Source of the DNA: Rhodospirillaceae bacterium
GTDB taxonomy: Bacteria; Pseudomonadota; Alphaproteobacteria; Reyranellales; Reyranellaceae
NCBI GenBank assembly: GCA_009772935.1
Contig: WOUR01000017.1
Coordinates: forward strand, 62,001 to 126,000
Direction of reading: 5' to 3'
Length of the DNA stretch: 64,000 nucleotides
Under the pieces are notes generated by a model, which saw only the letters and a list, made by a program, of their open reading frames with translations, was not told the DNA's origin and made no database searches. The position numbers were made by a program, and so were the translations under genes. Positions 35,970 to 46,280 of this stretch are shown piece after piece; the stretch's first letter is position 1; the number at the start of each line of letters is the position of its first letter.

Positions 35970-37667
35970 ATGGCGCGCTATGATCGCGTGATCCGCGGCG
36001 GGATGATCGTCGACGGCAGCCGGCTGCCGCGCTTTCGCGGCGACATCGGCATCAAGGACGGCCGCATCGCCGAGATCGGCCAGATCGCCGCCGGGGACGC
36101 CGACGAGGTCATCGATGCCGGCGGCCTGATCGTGGCGCCGGGTTTCGTCGACCTGCACACGCACTACGACGCCCAGCTCTTCTGGGATCCCTACTGCACG
36201 CTCTCGTCGTGGCACGGCATAACCTCGGTGGTGATCGGCAATTGCGGCTTCGGCTTCGCGCCGGTCCGTCCGGCCGAGCGCGAGCGTGCGATGATGTCGA
36301 TGACCCGGGTCGAGGCGATTCCGATGGCGTCGATGAAGGAGGGCATGCCGTGGAACTGGGTGACCTTCCCCGAATTCCTCGACAGCGTCGATGCCGCGCC
36401 CAAGGCGGTGAACGTCCTGCCCTATGTGCCGGTATCGCCGCTGCTGATCTGGGTGATGGGCTTCGAGGCCGCCAAGGCCGGGAAGATGCCGACGGCGGAA
36501 CAGCACGCGGAGATGAAGCGCCTGCTGGGCGAGGCGATGGATGCCGGCGCCTGCGGCTGGTCGGCCCAGCGCATGAAGCCGACCGGCCCGGCGGCGGTGC
36601 AGCGCGACTATGACGGCACGCCGATGCCGACCGACGTGATGCACGACGAGACCTGCCGCGAGTTCGCGCGGGTGCTGGCCGCGCGCAATGAGGGCTTCAT
36701 GCAGATGCTGCTGATCTCGGGCGACAATGCCGCCGACCGCGCCTTCTACGAGGAGCTGTCGACCTTGAGCGGCCGGCCCATGATCATGAACGTGATCCAG
36801 GCCTTCGATCACCGCCCGGAGATCCATCGCCGCGGGCTGGCCTGGCTGAAGAGCTGCCGCGAGCGCGGCATCAGGGTCGTCGGGCAGGGGCTCACGACCG
36901 ACGCCGGCTTCACCTTCACTTTCGAGGACTGGAACCTGTTCGACGATTCGCAGGCCTGGTGCGACGCCACGACCGGTACGCGCGAGGAGCGGCTGGCCAA
37001 GCTCGCCGATCCGGCGCGGCGTGCGAAGTTGCGCGAGAACCTGCCGATCACGGCGACGGGCCCGTTGCCGCAGATCGCCATCGTCGGGCCCAAGCTCGAA
37101 CGCAACAGGAAGTGGCTCGACCATACGCTGGCCCATGCCGGCGAGAAGATGGGCAAGCATCCGGTCGACGTCATGCTCGACATGGCGGTCGAGGAGAATC
37201 TCGAGACGGAGTTCTTCGCGGCACCGCCCAACGGCAGCATCGAGTACCTGAAGGAGCTGGTCGACGATCCCTACATCCTGTTCGGGGTCTCCGATGGCGG
37301 CGCTCACACCAAGTTCCTCACGGCCGGCCGTTATCCGACCGAGACGATCTGCAAGGTGGTGCGTCAGCACGGCATGCTGAGCCTCGAGGACGTGCACTGG
37401 CGGCTGTCGGCACTGCCGGCCGAGGTCGCGGGCTTCCGTGGGCGCGGCATGCTGAAGAAGGGCGCCCCGGCCGACATCGTGATCTACGACTATGACGGGC
37501 TGAAGGTCCTGCCCGACGAGATCGCGCACGACCTGCCGGGCGGCGAGTGGCGCCGCGTGCAACGGGCGTCAGGCTACAAGTACATCCTGGTCAACGGCCA
37601 GGTGACGATGCGCGACGACCGCCCGACGAACACCTATGCGGGGCGACTGCTACGGCACGGTGCGTGA
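35970..37667 (+). CDS. N-acyl-D-amino-acid deacylase-family amidohydrolase
   Basis: A 565-residue metal-dependent hydrolase. Near residue 60 it has the first metal motif GFVDLHTHYDAQ, preceded by an N-terminal composite beta domain. The C-terminal GAPADIVIYDYD returns to that domain. VSDGGAHTKF supplies the late Asp motif. This arrangement fits the D-aminoacylase/dihydroorotase-like group. The ATG at 35970 follows GGAGGAAACGA. It converges on a cupin gene whose stop lies 15 bases away. Confidence 0.92.
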   Translation: MARYDRVIRGGMIVDGSRLPRFRGDIGIKDGRIAEIGQIAAGDADEVIDAGGLIVAPGFVDLHTHYDAQLFWDPYCTLSSWHGITSVVIGNCGFGFAPVRPAERERAMMSMTRVEAIPMASMKEGMPWNWVTFPEFLDSVDAAPKAVNVLPYVPVSPLLIWVMGFEAAKAGKMPTAEQHAEMKRLLGEAMDAGACGWSAQRMKPTGPAAVQRDYDGTPMPTDVMHDETCREFARVLAARNEGFMQMLLISGDNAADRAFYEELSTLSGRPMIMNVIQAFDHRPEIHRRGLAWLKSCRERGIRVVGQGLTTDAGFTFTFEDWNLFDDSQAWCDATTGTREERLAKLADPARRAKLRENLPITATGPLPQIAIVGPKLERNRKWLDHTLAHAGEKMGKHPVDVMLDMAVEENLETEFFAAPPNGSIEYLKELVDDPYILFGVSDGGAHTKFLTAGRYPTETICKVVRQHGMLSLEDVHWRLSALPAEVAGFRGRGMLKKGAPADIVIYDYDGLKVLPDEIAHDLPGGEWRRVQRASGYKYILVNGQVTMRDDRPTNTYAGRLLRHGA

Positions 37668-37682
37668 GGGGGCGCTGGCTGG

Positions 37683-38123
37683 CTATTCCACCACCGTCGT
37701 CTCGAAGTCTGCCGGCATGGTGATCTCGATCAGCTCGAGATCGTCGCTGTGGTCGATCTCCTTGTGCTTCACGCCGGGCGGCTGATAGACGGTCGAGCCG
37801 GCGACCAGCTTGTGCTGACCATAGCCTTCGTACTCGAAGATCGCCCAGCCCTTCAGCACGTAGACGAACTGGAAGTCGAGCGCGTGGCTGTGGCGCGGCG
37901 CGTCGGGATGCTGTCCGGGCACGGCGCGGATGACGTGCGCGCCGACCCTGCCACCGGTCAGTTCCTTCAGCCCCAGCGGGCGATATTCGAAGAAGGGCCG
38001 GAGCCCGTCCTTCTGGAAGGAGTCGGGTCCGAGATGGTTCACGATGCCGGGGCCGCCGGTCGCAGTCGCTTCCTTGAGCTTGTCTTCCTCGGCTTCGCCG
38101 GTCGTCGGAAAGAGATCGGGCAT
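37683..38123 (-). CDS. Cupin-domain protein
   Basis: A 146-residue single-cupin protein. Motif 1 is PRHSHALDFQFVYVLKGWAIFEYEG and motif 2 is GSTVYQPPGVKHKEI, with three to four His/Glu metal ligands. The ATG at 38123 is preferred over one four codons upstream because GGAGG lies 7 bases before it. It may bind an acyl or sugar derivative; no catalytic assignment is possible. It is convergent with the amidohydrolase gene. Confidence 0.85.
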   Translation of the reverse strand: MPDLFPTTGEAEEDKLKEATATGGPGIVNHLGPDSFQKDGLRPFFEYRPLGLKELTGGRVGAHVIRAVPGQHPDAPRHSHALDFQFVYVLKGWAIFEYEGYGQHKLVAGSTVYQPPGVKHKEIDHSDDLELIEITMPADFETTVVE

Positions 38124-38175
38124 GCCATCCTCCATCTTGTGTTGGAGGCGAGCATGCCCTGTTACGCGCGCGCGG

Positions 38176-38520
38176 TCAGCAGCGTGTGACTTCGCGCATC
38201 TGCCAGCATTGCACGTCGCCTTCGATCGGCCGCCCCGAATTGCAGTAGTAGAGGTCCTTGTCCTTCTGCAGCCAAAGGCCGTTCGGCACCGCCGCCTTGA
38301 TCTCGTACCCGGCCCTGATGATGGTGATCGCCGATTGGCCCGGCATCGGCGTATACTGTGTAAGGCACGAGGGAGCCGGCGCTTGGGCTTGGGCCCGCGC
38401 CGGGCTCGGGATCTGTCCCTGGCCAGGCTTCGAACCGGTCGACTGCGAATAGGCGATGGTTCCAGCGGCGACGGCGGCCAGCGCGGCAAGCCCAACAGTG
38501 CCCGCGACGAGCATCTTCAT
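38176..38520 (-). CDS. Small exported protein of unknown function
   Basis: A 114-residue protein with a signal-like hydrophobic N-terminus (MKMLVAGTVGLAALAAVAAG), a Pro/Gln/Ala-rich linker and a C-terminal part with four cysteines (SCLTQY, YYCNSG, QCWQM, final Cys). Probably periplasmic with two disulfides. The ATG at 38520 follows GAGGAG. No family recognised. Confidence 0.65.
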   Translation of the reverse strand: MKMLVAGTVGLAALAAVAAGTIAYSQSTGSKPGQGQIPSPARAQAQAPAPSCLTQYTPMPGQSAITIIRAGYEIKAAVPNGLWLQKDKDLYYCNSGRPIEGDVQCWQMREVTRC

Positions 38521-38751
38521 GTCCAGCTCCTCGGTCAATTCCCCGATCTCGAACTGACGGGCCCGGCATCCCCACACCGGCCCACCCACACGGCGCGGAA
38601 GCTAGATATATTGCAGTAGCGGCGCAACCTTGAAAATTACGGCGCCGTTACCGAGATCGTCAGGGCACCCGGAAAGGAGCGTCGCGGGTCACCCGGGCAG
38701 ACAGTTCGCAACCCGCAGTTTATCGTCAGGGAAGACTGGAGGAGAACCACC

Positions 38752-39654
38752 CTGCCGAAGACCTTGTTCATCGATTCGACACCCGACATCGACCGCATGT
38801 GGAAACAGGTCCACCGGCCGACGGACATTCCGATCGACGTCGGCATGGGTCCCGTCTCCGAGGAGGACGTGCCCGGCAAGGTCGAGGGCTATGACACGGT
38901 CATCAACGATGCGACCTATTTCAGCGAGCCGACGCTGAAGCGCTGCACCGGGTTGAAGCACATCGTCTTTCTCGGCACGGGGGCCGCGAGCTTCGTCGAC
39001 CTCGCGGCGGCGGAACGGCTCGGCATCAAGGTCTCGACCATCGGGGGCTACGGCGACACCACGGTCGCCGAGCATGCGATGGGCCTGGTCTTCGCCGCGG
39101 CCCGCCACATCGCGACCATGCACGTCATCGTGCGCGGCGGTGGCTGGCGGCCGATGCAGGGCATGGAGCTCAAGGGCAAGACGCTGGGTGTTGTCGGGCT
39201 GGGCGGCATCGGCCGCGAGATGGCGCGCATTGCGCAAGGCGTCGGCCTGAAGGTGATCGCCTACAACCGCTCGCCCGTTCCGGGCGGCAGCGTGCCCATG
39301 GTGACGATCGACGAGCTGCTGGCGCAGTCCGACATCGTCAGCCTGCACCTCGCGCTGAACGAGGCCACGCGTGGCTTCCTGGATCGGGCGAAGCTGGGGA
39401 AGACCCGTCGGGGCGTCATCATCGTCAACACGGCGCGGGCCGGCGTCGTCGACGAGCCGGCGCTGGTCGACCTGCTGCGCTCGGGCCGCATCGGTCACTA
39501 CGCGACCGACGTCTTCGGCAAGGAGCCGACCCCGCCGGAGGAGCCGCTGCTCGAGCTCGACAACGTCACCCTGACGGCGCACGCGGGCTACAACACTCCG
39601 GAAGCTGCCATGACAATGTACCGCCGAGCCATCGACCTGGCGGCAATGGGATAG
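38752..39654 (+). CDS. D-2-hydroxyacid dehydrogenase, probable CTG start
   Basis: A ~300-residue NAD-dependent dehydrogenase. The nucleotide-binding motif GVVGLGGIGREMARIA lies mid-protein. The catalytic Arg is in NTARAGVVDE and the His in LTAHAGYNT. The frame has no ATG or GTG near its start. The CTG at 38752 sits 7 bases after GGAGGAG and gives the natural opening (M/L)PKTLFIDSTPD, while the TTG at 38764 would be too far from the ribosome site. The substrate is a 2-hydroxy or 2-oxo acid that cannot be specified. Confidence 0.88.
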   Translation: MPKTLFIDSTPDIDRMWKQVHRPTDIPIDVGMGPVSEEDVPGKVEGYDTVINDATYFSEPTLKRCTGLKHIVFLGTGAASFVDLAAAERLGIKVSTIGGYGDTTVAEHAMGLVFAAARHIATMHVIVRGGGWRPMQGMELKGKTLGVVGLGGIGREMARIAQGVGLKVIAYNRSPVPGGSVPMVTIDELLAQSDIVSLHLALNEATRGFLDRAKLGKTRRGVIIVNTARAGVVDEPALVDLLRSGRIGHYATDVFGKEPTPPEEPLLELDNVTLTAHAGYNTPEAAMTMYRRAIDLAAMG

Positions 39655-39809
39655 GCCGGGAGCGGCCTCGCTTTTGGCCGGATCTTCGGGCAATGTTCGG
39701 TGGCATGATGGAAGAGATTTGCACTTCTATCGGGCGGGACGGCGGGGCGGCAATGGTTGCCATGGCGTCGGCGTTGGCAGCCACCGATCTCCGAGGACCA
39801 TAGCAGGCA

Positions 39810-40175
39810 ATGAAGCGCAAGATCGTAATCCCCTCCTTGCTTCTTCAACCGATGCTCGTTGCAGCAGTCGCCAGCGTGGCGCGGGCCATAGTCTATGTTG
39901 TGAACCCCTTGGCGGAGAACGGCGACGCCTGGGTCGGTTGCCTCCTTGCCGGCGCGTTTGCCGGTTCCATCGCGACGGGGCTCATCGCCAGGGCCTGGCC
40001 GGAGACGGACGACACGAACCTGGATCGAGGCATTGCCTGGGGCGGATTCTCGGTCGAGTTTTCCGGTGGCGGTGGAGGCGATGTGCACGATCATGGCGAT
40101 GCGGGTAGTAGCGATGCCGGTATCGGCGATGCCGGTGGGGGCGATGGCGGCGGCGGTGGTGGTGGCGGCAAGTAG
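39810..40175 (+). CDS. Small membrane protein with Gly/Asp-rich tail
   Basis: A 121-residue protein with two hydrophobic segments (LLLQPMLVAAVASVARAIVYVV and GCLLAGAFAGSIATGLIA). The C-terminal ~40 residues are almost all Gly, Asp, Ala, Ser and His (VHDHGDAGSSDAG ... GGGGGGGK). Low-complexity GC-rich DNA encodes the tail. No known family; the two-segment hydrophobic part gives moderate support that it is a real gene. Confidence 0.5.
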   Translation: MKRKIVIPSLLLQPMLVAAVASVARAIVYVVNPLAENGDAWVGCLLAGAFAGSIATGLIARAWPETDDTNLDRGIAWGGFSVEFSGGGGGDVHDHGDAGSSDAGIGDAGGGDGGGGGGGGK

Positions 40176-40331
40176 CCGACGCGCTGGCCGCGGCTGAGGG
40201 GGCAGCCCCGCGTCACGGTCCGTGAACGTCCCGGCAGCGATGCCTCTGCAGGGGCGTCCCAGCGTCTTCCTTTGGTCATCCGGCCGCTGTAAGCTTCCTC
40301 GCTTTCCCGCTCCCGGAGGACCGGAAAGCAC

Positions 40332-41567
<1,236 letters not shown>

Positions 41568-41601
41568 CTCATTGGAGCGTGCCACTCCAGTGGCGCTCAA
41601 G

Positions 41602-41636
41602 CAAGGATCCTTCGCTGCGCTCAGGATGACACCGTT
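41602..41636 (+). repeat. Third copy of the REP-like repeat, single arm
   Basis: These 35 bases are identical to 19836-19870, the left arm of the inverted repeat there plus one base before it and two after it. No facing arm is present here. It sits in the short gap between the GTP cyclohydrolase-like gene and the DUF1688 gene, ending 15 bases before the latter's start, so it must be part of the cotranscript's leader. Confidence 0.9.
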
Positions 41637-41651
41637 ATGTGAGCACGCATC

Positions 41652-42800
41652 TTGAGAAGCGATCTCGCCTATCTGCGCACGCCCGTCGCCATCCGCGAAC
41701 GGGCAGCGAAGGTTCTGAAGTATGTCGTTGACGGGCAGTCGCAGTGGTTCCAGCTCGATCCGAACGGGCTGGAGACCGCCGTGCAGGCGACGCTCGCCGT
41801 CGCGCGCGAGCGCTTTCCCGATCCTGCGTCGATCCCGTTCCATTCGCGCTGGCGGCATTTCGAGGCCGGCGGACGCGATCGCTGGAGCGCGCTGGCCGAG
41901 CGGCTGAAGGGCCTGCCAGCCGAGGAGATCGCGCGGCGGCGCATGGATCTTGCGGTCGTGTCCGTCCTGCTCGATGCCGGCGCTGGTGCGGCCTGGAGTT
42001 ATCGCGAGCCCGGGACGGACGAGACTTACGCGCGCTCCGAGGGGCTGGGCGTGGCGAGCTTCCATATGTTCGCCAATGGTGCCTTCAGCCGCGACGCCAA
42101 GGGCGATCCTTTGAGGGTCGATGCCGAGCGGCTGGCGAAGCTCACGCCGATGGACATCGCCATGGGCTTCCAGGTGAAGGCGCACAATCCGCTGCTCGGC
42201 CTCGAGGGCCGTGCCGAACTGCTGCGCAGGTTGGGCGGCGTCGGGCTTGAGCGGCCGGGCGCTTTGTTCGACATCGTCGCGACGGGGATTGAGGTGAAGG
42301 CCGAGGCCATTCTGGCTGCCGTGCTCGACAGGCTGTCGCCCATCTGGCCGTCGCCGCAAGGCGACGTGTGGGAGCATCCGGTGCTCGGTCTGGTGCCCTT
42401 CCACAAGCTCTCGCAATGGATGAGCTATTCCCTGGTCGAGCCGATCGAGGGCGCCGGCCTGAAGGTCGTGGCGCTCGATGCGCTGACCGGCCTGCCCGAG
42501 TATCGCAACGGCGGCCTGCTGGTCGATGCCGGTGCGCTCCGGCCCAAGCAGCGTGCGCTGCTGGAGAGGAGCTTCGCGCCGGGCGACGAGGCGATCGTGG
42601 AATGGCGGGCGCTCACCGTGGCGCTGCTCGACCGGATCGCCGAGCATGTCCGCCTGCATCTGGGGATGGACGCGGCCCGACTGCCGCTGGTCAAGGTGCT
42701 CGAAGCCGGCACGTGGTTTGCGGGACGCCGGCTGGCCGCGGCGCGCCGGCCCGGCGGCGGCCCGCCGATCACCGTCGAGAGCGACGGCACGGTGTTCTAG
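41652..42800 (+). CDS. DUF1688 protein (URC4-type)
   Basis: A 382-residue protein with the DUF1688 opening ([19 protein letters not shown]) and a conserved middle ([22 protein letters not shown]). This family is URC4 in the yeast uracil-catabolism pathway; its exact reaction is not known. The frame is closed by a TGA at 41640-41642, so the start is the TTG at 41652, which has no clear ribosome site. It lies between the GTP cyclohydrolase-like gene and upp, probably cotranscribed. Confidence 0.88.
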   Translation: MRSDLAYLRTPVAIRERAAKVLKYVVDGQSQWFQLDPNGLETAVQATLAVARERFPDPASIPFHSRWRHFEAGGRDRWSALAERLKGLPAEEIARRRMDLAVVSVLLDAGAGAAWSYREPGTDETYARSEGLGVASFHMFANGAFSRDAKGDPLRVDAERLAKLTPMDIAMGFQVKAHNPLLGLEGRAELLRRLGGVGLERPGALFDIVATGIEVKAEAILAAVLDRLSPIWPSPQGDVWEHPVLGLVPFHKLSQWMSYSLVEPIEGAGLKVVALDALTGLPEYRNGGLLVDAGALRPKQRALLERSFAPGDEAIVEWRALTVALLDRIAEHVRLHLGMDAARLPLVKVLEAGTWFAGRRLAAARRPGGGPPITVESDGTVF

Positions 42801-42823
42801 AGTTTTTGGGGAGAATCAAGACG

Positions 42824-43462
42824 ATGTCATTGCCGCACTCGATCCATGTCGTGTCGCATCCGCTGGTCCAGCACAAGCTCACCAAGCTGCGCGACAAGGA
42901 GACGTCGAGCACTAACTTCCGCCGCCTGCTGCGCGAGATCGGGCTGCTCCTGGGATACGACGCCACGCGCGACCTGCCGACGGTGCAGTCCCGCATCGAG
43001 ACACCGATCGAGGCGATGGACGCGCCGCTGCTCGATGGCAAGAAGTTGGTGGTGGTGCCGATCCTGCGCGCCGGCCTCGGCCTCGCCGAAGGCGTCACCG
43101 ACCTCGTGCCGCTGGCGAGGGTCGGCCATGTCGGCCTTTATCGCGATCCGCGCACGCTGCAGGCGGTCGAATACTACCTCAAGATCCCGCAGGACATTTC
43201 CGACCGCGACGTCATCGTCTGCGATCCGATGCTCGCCACGGCCCATTCGGCGATCGCTGCTGTCGACCGGCTGAAGGAGTCGGGTGCCAAGCGCATCAAG
43301 TTCATCTGCGTGCTGGGCTCCGAACAGGGCGCGCGCGCCTTCGCCGAGGTCCATCCCGACGTGCCGGTGTTCGCGGCGGCAATCGATGCAAAGCTCAACG
43401 ATCACGGGTATATTGTGCCCGGGCTCGGCGATGCGGGCGACCGTCTCTTCGGGACCAAATAG
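42824..43462 (+). CDS. upp: Uracil phosphoribosyltransferase (URC6-type)
   Basis: A 212-residue enzyme converting uracil and PRPP to UMP. It opens with [21 protein letters not shown] and has the uracil-binding end [16 protein letters not shown]. The PRPP loop reads [10 protein letters not shown], where most Upp proteins have DPMLATGGS or DPMLATGNS. In this position, third after GTP cyclohydrolase-like and DUF1688 genes, it probably serves the URC uracil-degradation route as well as salvage. The ATG at 42824 follows GGGGAGAA. Confidence 0.95.
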   Translation: MSLPHSIHVVSHPLVQHKLTKLRDKETSSTNFRRLLREIGLLLGYDATRDLPTVQSRIETPIEAMDAPLLDGKKLVVVPILRAGLGLAEGVTDLVPLARVGHVGLYRDPRTLQAVEYYLKIPQDISDRDVIVCDPMLATAHSAIAAVDRLKESGAKRIKFICVLGSEQGARAFAEVHPDVPVFAAAIDAKLNDHGYIVPGLGDAGDRLFGTK

Positions 43463-43481
43463 CGACAACGGGAGAGCGCCG

Positions 43482-43877
43482 ATGTCTCCGGACCTGAAGT
43501 ACCTGCTTTTCTCCGTGATCCTGACGTTTGGGCAGATGCTGGTGGCGGCGATGGGCGCCAATCAGGCGGTGGGAATCAACACGCTCGCCGGCAATCGCGA
43601 GGGCCTGCCCGAGATCAAGGGCTGGGCCGGGCGCGCCAAGCGGGCCCACCTCAACATGGTCGAGAACATGGTGCTGTTCGCGGCGCTGGTCCTGGTCGCG
43701 GCGGTCGCGGGCAAGGCCAACGCCATGACCGCGATGGGCGCCGCGATCTTCTTCTGGGGCCGCGTGGCCTACGCCGTGATCTACGTTGCCGGCATCGCCT
43801 GGCTGCGCACGCTCGCCTGGTTCGTCTCGATCATCGGCATGGTCCTGATCGCGGTCGAGCTTCTGAAGGCGCTATAG
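43482..43877 (+). CDS. MAPEG-family membrane protein
   Basis: A 131-residue inner-membrane protein with four hydrophobic segments. The pattern GRAKRAHLNMVENMVLFAALVLVA is the MAPEG hallmark (glutathione-dependent membrane enzymes). The ATG follows GGGAGAG. It lies 19 bases after upp, but its role in that pathway is doubtful. Confidence 0.85.
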   Translation: MSPDLKYLLFSVILTFGQMLVAAMGANQAVGINTLAGNREGLPEIKGWAGRAKRAHLNMVENMVLFAALVLVAAVAGKANAMTAMGAAIFFWGRVAYAVIYVAGIAWLRTLAWFVSIIGMVLIAVELLKAL

Positions 43878-44027
43878 AAAAGTAGCTCCGTCTTTCAGGT
43901 AGCTCCGCTCAAGACGACGGGCTTTTGAATTCTTCCCGAGCCCGCGACCGTCGCGAAAGCAAACGGGGTGGAAGAGGGCAGCTGGTCGCCTTATCCTCGG
44001 CAAAAGTAGTCTCGGGGGAGAAAGCGT

Positions 44028-44453
44028 ATGGGCCGGAACGATACGCCGCGTGTGATCGCGGCTTTCCTGGACAGCGGAATCGGCTGGTTTGTGGCCAGGC
44101 TGGTGCTGACCTTCGTCTTCTGGAGCGCGGGCCTCGCGCACTTGTTCGGCTTCGAGCACAGCGTTGCCGAGTTGAAGACGCTCGGTCTGGAGCCGGCGGG
44201 AGTCCTGAATATCGTCCTCATTGCGACGCTATTGGTCGGCTCGTTGCTGATCCTGCTGGATCGCTGGCTGTGGCTGGGCTGCGGCATCCTGAGCGGCTTC
44301 CTGGTCGTGGCGATCGTGCTTGCCCATCCGTTCTGGACGATGCAGGAGCCGGCGCGCACCCCGCATTTCCGCGTCGCCATGGAGCACATCTCGCTGATCG
44401 GCGGCTTCATGGTGTGCGCGGTCGCGGGCCGGCTGCGTGAACTGAAGCGTTAG
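44028..44453 (+). CDS. DoxX-family membrane protein
   Basis: A 141-residue protein with four hydrophobic segments. The DoxX-like pattern is FWSAGLAHLFGFEHSVAELKTLGL, followed by AHPFW and HISLIGGFM. The ATG follows GGGGGAGAAAGCGT. Its function is not defined in the family. It is convergent with the NUDIX gene, 11 bases away. Confidence 0.82.
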   Translation: MGRNDTPRVIAAFLDSGIGWFVARLVLTFVFWSAGLAHLFGFEHSVAELKTLGLEPAGVLNIVLIATLLVGSLLILLDRWLWLGCGILSGFLVVAIVLAHPFWTMQEPARTPHFRVAMEHISLIGGFMVCAVAGRLRELKR

Positions 44454-44464
44454 CCAGCCCGCTC

Positions 44465-45061
44465 TCAATCCAGCAGCGCCGCGAGACGCTTGTCCCGGGT
44501 CCTGCGGGCATAGGCATCCAGCAGCCACAGCGCGCCGCCCTGGAAACCATGGAACGTGCGGCGGCCGTCGCGCATTTCCTCGAGAAATCGGGGGAGGGGT
44601 ACTTCGTGCGTCAGGATCACCTCACCCTCGTCGAGCCGGGGCTCGGCCGCCTTTCGCGCGTCGAGCGCCACGAAGCAGTGCACGCGATTGTTGAGGCGGG
44701 GCGCGTTGGCGAAGAAACTTCCCAGCGGGTGCCAGTCGTCGCTGGCGAAGCCGGTCTCCTCCAACAGTTCACGCTTGATCTGGTCGATCGGCTCGCCCGG
44801 GCCGTCGTGGATGCCGCTCGGCAGTTCCACCACCGTCTGTCGAGCGCCGTGCCGATATTCCTCGACCAGCACGATATTGCCGTCGCGCGTGATCGCGAGG
44901 GCGGTCACCCAGTCGGGTTGCTCGATGACATGGAAAGGCGTGAGCACGCGGCCGTTCGGCAGCTCGACGGTGTCGGAGCGCAGCGCCAGCCAGCGATCCC
45001 GATAATTGTACTTCGACTCCAGCACCTTCCAGGGCGCGACGGTCTTGCGGTCATCCGTCAC
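44465..45061 (-). CDS. NUDIX hydrolase, ADP-sugar pyrophosphatase-like
   Basis: A 198-residue cytoplasmic hydrolase. The Nudix box reads GEPIDQIKRELLEETGF, with the catalytic RE..EE..G core intact; upstream is YRHGARQTVVELPSG, as in ADP-ribose pyrophosphatases. Start: GTG at 45061, immediately after the SDR gene's stop (1-base gap), indicating coupling. The substrate is probably a nucleoside diphosphate sugar. Confidence 0.9.
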   Translation of the reverse strand: MTDDRKTVAPWKVLESKYNYRDRWLALRSDTVELPNGRVLTPFHVIEQPDWVTALAITRDGNIVLVEEYRHGARQTVVELPSGIHDGPGEPIDQIKRELLEETGFASDDWHPLGSFFANAPRLNNRVHCFVALDARKAAEPRLDEGEVILTHEVPLPRFLEEMRDGRRTFHGFQGGALWLLDAYARRTRDKRLAALLD

Positions 45062-45062
45062 G

Positions 45063-45821
45063 TCAGACCGCCGTCCAGCCACCGTCGACCACCAGCTCGG
45101 CGCCGGTGACGTAGGAGGACTCGTCAGAGGCCAGGAAAAGAATGGCATTGGCCACCTCGTCGACCTCTCCGGCGCGGCCGAGCGGTACGCCCTTCAGCGT
45201 CTCGGCGCGCTGCTCCGGATCGGCGGTGCGGCCCGAGGTGCGCATCGGCGGCATCAGGCCGGGATGCACCGAGTTGACCCGGATGCCCTCCTTGCCGTGC
45301 TGGGCGGCGGCGGCTTTGGTGATCAGTCGAACCGCGCCCTTGGACGCGTTGTAGCCGACATGGATGTAGGACTGGCCGACGATGCCCGAGATCGACGACA
45401 GGTTGATCACCGAACCCGGCCTGCCGGTCCTGCGGATGGCGGCGATGCCGTACTTCATGCCGAGGAAGACGCCGGTGGAGTTGATGTCCATCAGCCTGTG
45501 CCATAGCGCAGTGTCGTAAAGATCCTCGGCGGCCGACCCCGAGATGCCGGCATTGTTCACCAGCACGTTGAGGCCGCCGTGGGCCGCGACCGTGTGGTCG
45601 ATGGCGGCCTGCCATTCGTCTTCCTTTGTGACGTCGAGGTGCACATAGGTCGCCGTGCCGCCGGCCTTCGTGATCTCCGCCACGACTGCCTCGCCGTCCG
45701 TGTCGAGCACGTCGGCCACCACCACGGCCTTGGCGCCTTCGCGGGCAAAAAGACGCGCGGTGGCTGCACCCATGCCGCTCGCCGCGCCGCTCACCAGCGC
45801 GACCTTGTCCTTCATCCTCAT
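45063..45821 (-). CDS. Short-chain dehydrogenase/reductase
   Basis: A 252-residue NAD(P)-dependent SDR. The cofactor motif is SGAASGMGAATA, the NAG motif is NNAGISG, the catalytic Ser is in LSSISG, the Tyr-Lys pair is YNASK, and the C-terminal GGWTAV closes the fold. An Asp after beta-2 (VADVLD) suggests NAD preference. Start: ATG 45821, or 45815 two codons later. It lies between the SugE-like and NUDIX genes. Confidence 0.93.
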   Translation of the reverse strand: MRMKDKVALVSGAASGMGAATARLFAREGAKAVVVADVLDTDGEAVVAEITKAGGTATYVHLDVTKEDEWQAAIDHTVAAHGGLNVLVNNAGISGSAAEDLYDTALWHRLMDINSTGVFLGMKYGIAAIRRTGRPGSVINLSSISGIVGQSYIHVGYNASKGAVRLITKAAAAQHGKEGIRVNSVHPGLMPPMRTSGRTADPEQRAETLKGVPLGRAGEVDEVANAILFLASDESSYVTGAELVVDGGWTAV

Positions 45822-45832
45822 GGATTGAACCC

Positions 45833-46150
45833 TCAGGCCAGTTTGAGGCCGACGATGCCGGCCACGATGAGGCCGATCGAGACGATCCGGATCGCCGAGA
45901 CGGTATCGCCGAAGGCCAGGATGCCGACGGTGAAGGCACCGACGGCACCGATACCCGTCCAGATCGCATAGGCGGTGCCCATCGGGATGGTGCGCTGTGC
46001 CCACATTAGCAGCGCGCCGCTCACAACGATGGCAACCGCGGCGAAAAGCAGCCACCCCGGCCGGACGCCCTGATCCGTCCAGCCCAGTTTCAGCCCCACG
46101 GGCCAGCCGATCTCACAAAGTCCTGCGAGGAAAAGAGATATCCACGCCAT
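45833..46150 (-). CDS. SMR-family exporter, SugE/Gdx-like
   Basis: A 105-residue four-helix membrane protein. It matches the SugE/Gdx branch: the Glu-containing GLCEIGWPVGLK in TM1 and GTAYAIWTGIGAVGAF in TM3. Members export guanidinium or quaternary ammonium compounds. It starts the small minus-strand run with the SDR and NUDIX genes (11-base gap). No guanidine riboswitch motif is recognised upstream. Confidence 0.93.
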   Translation of the reverse strand: MAWISLFLAGLCEIGWPVGLKLGWTDQGVRPGWLLFAAVAIVVSGALLMWAQRTIPMGTAYAIWTGIGAVGAFTVGILAFGDTVSAIRIVSIGLIVAGIVGLKLA

Positions 46151-46280
46151 CCAGTGTCTCCCTCAGAGCAAGTGCTGTCATTGACGGCAGCTTCACAGCC
46201 TGTAACGATTGAGGATTGCACGCATCTTGCAGCATAGCGAGGGCGGCATTGGGATGGGCACCGATCTTGGGAGTATCGAA

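Noticed and set aside
40213-40225. Short near-palindrome TCACGGTCCGTGA before the GTP cyclohydrolase-like gene
   Set aside because: Six-base arms only, and one copy in a GC-rich gap; could be an operator but also chance.
43918-43944. Hairpin CGGGCT/AGCCCG after the MAPEG gene
   Set aside because: A 6-bp stem with a 15-base loop and no T-run; not a credible terminator.
46151-46280. Possible guanidine riboswitch upstream of the SugE/Gdx gene
   Set aside because: No sequence resembling the conserved guanidine-I, -II or -III elements was found on the minus strand in the leader.
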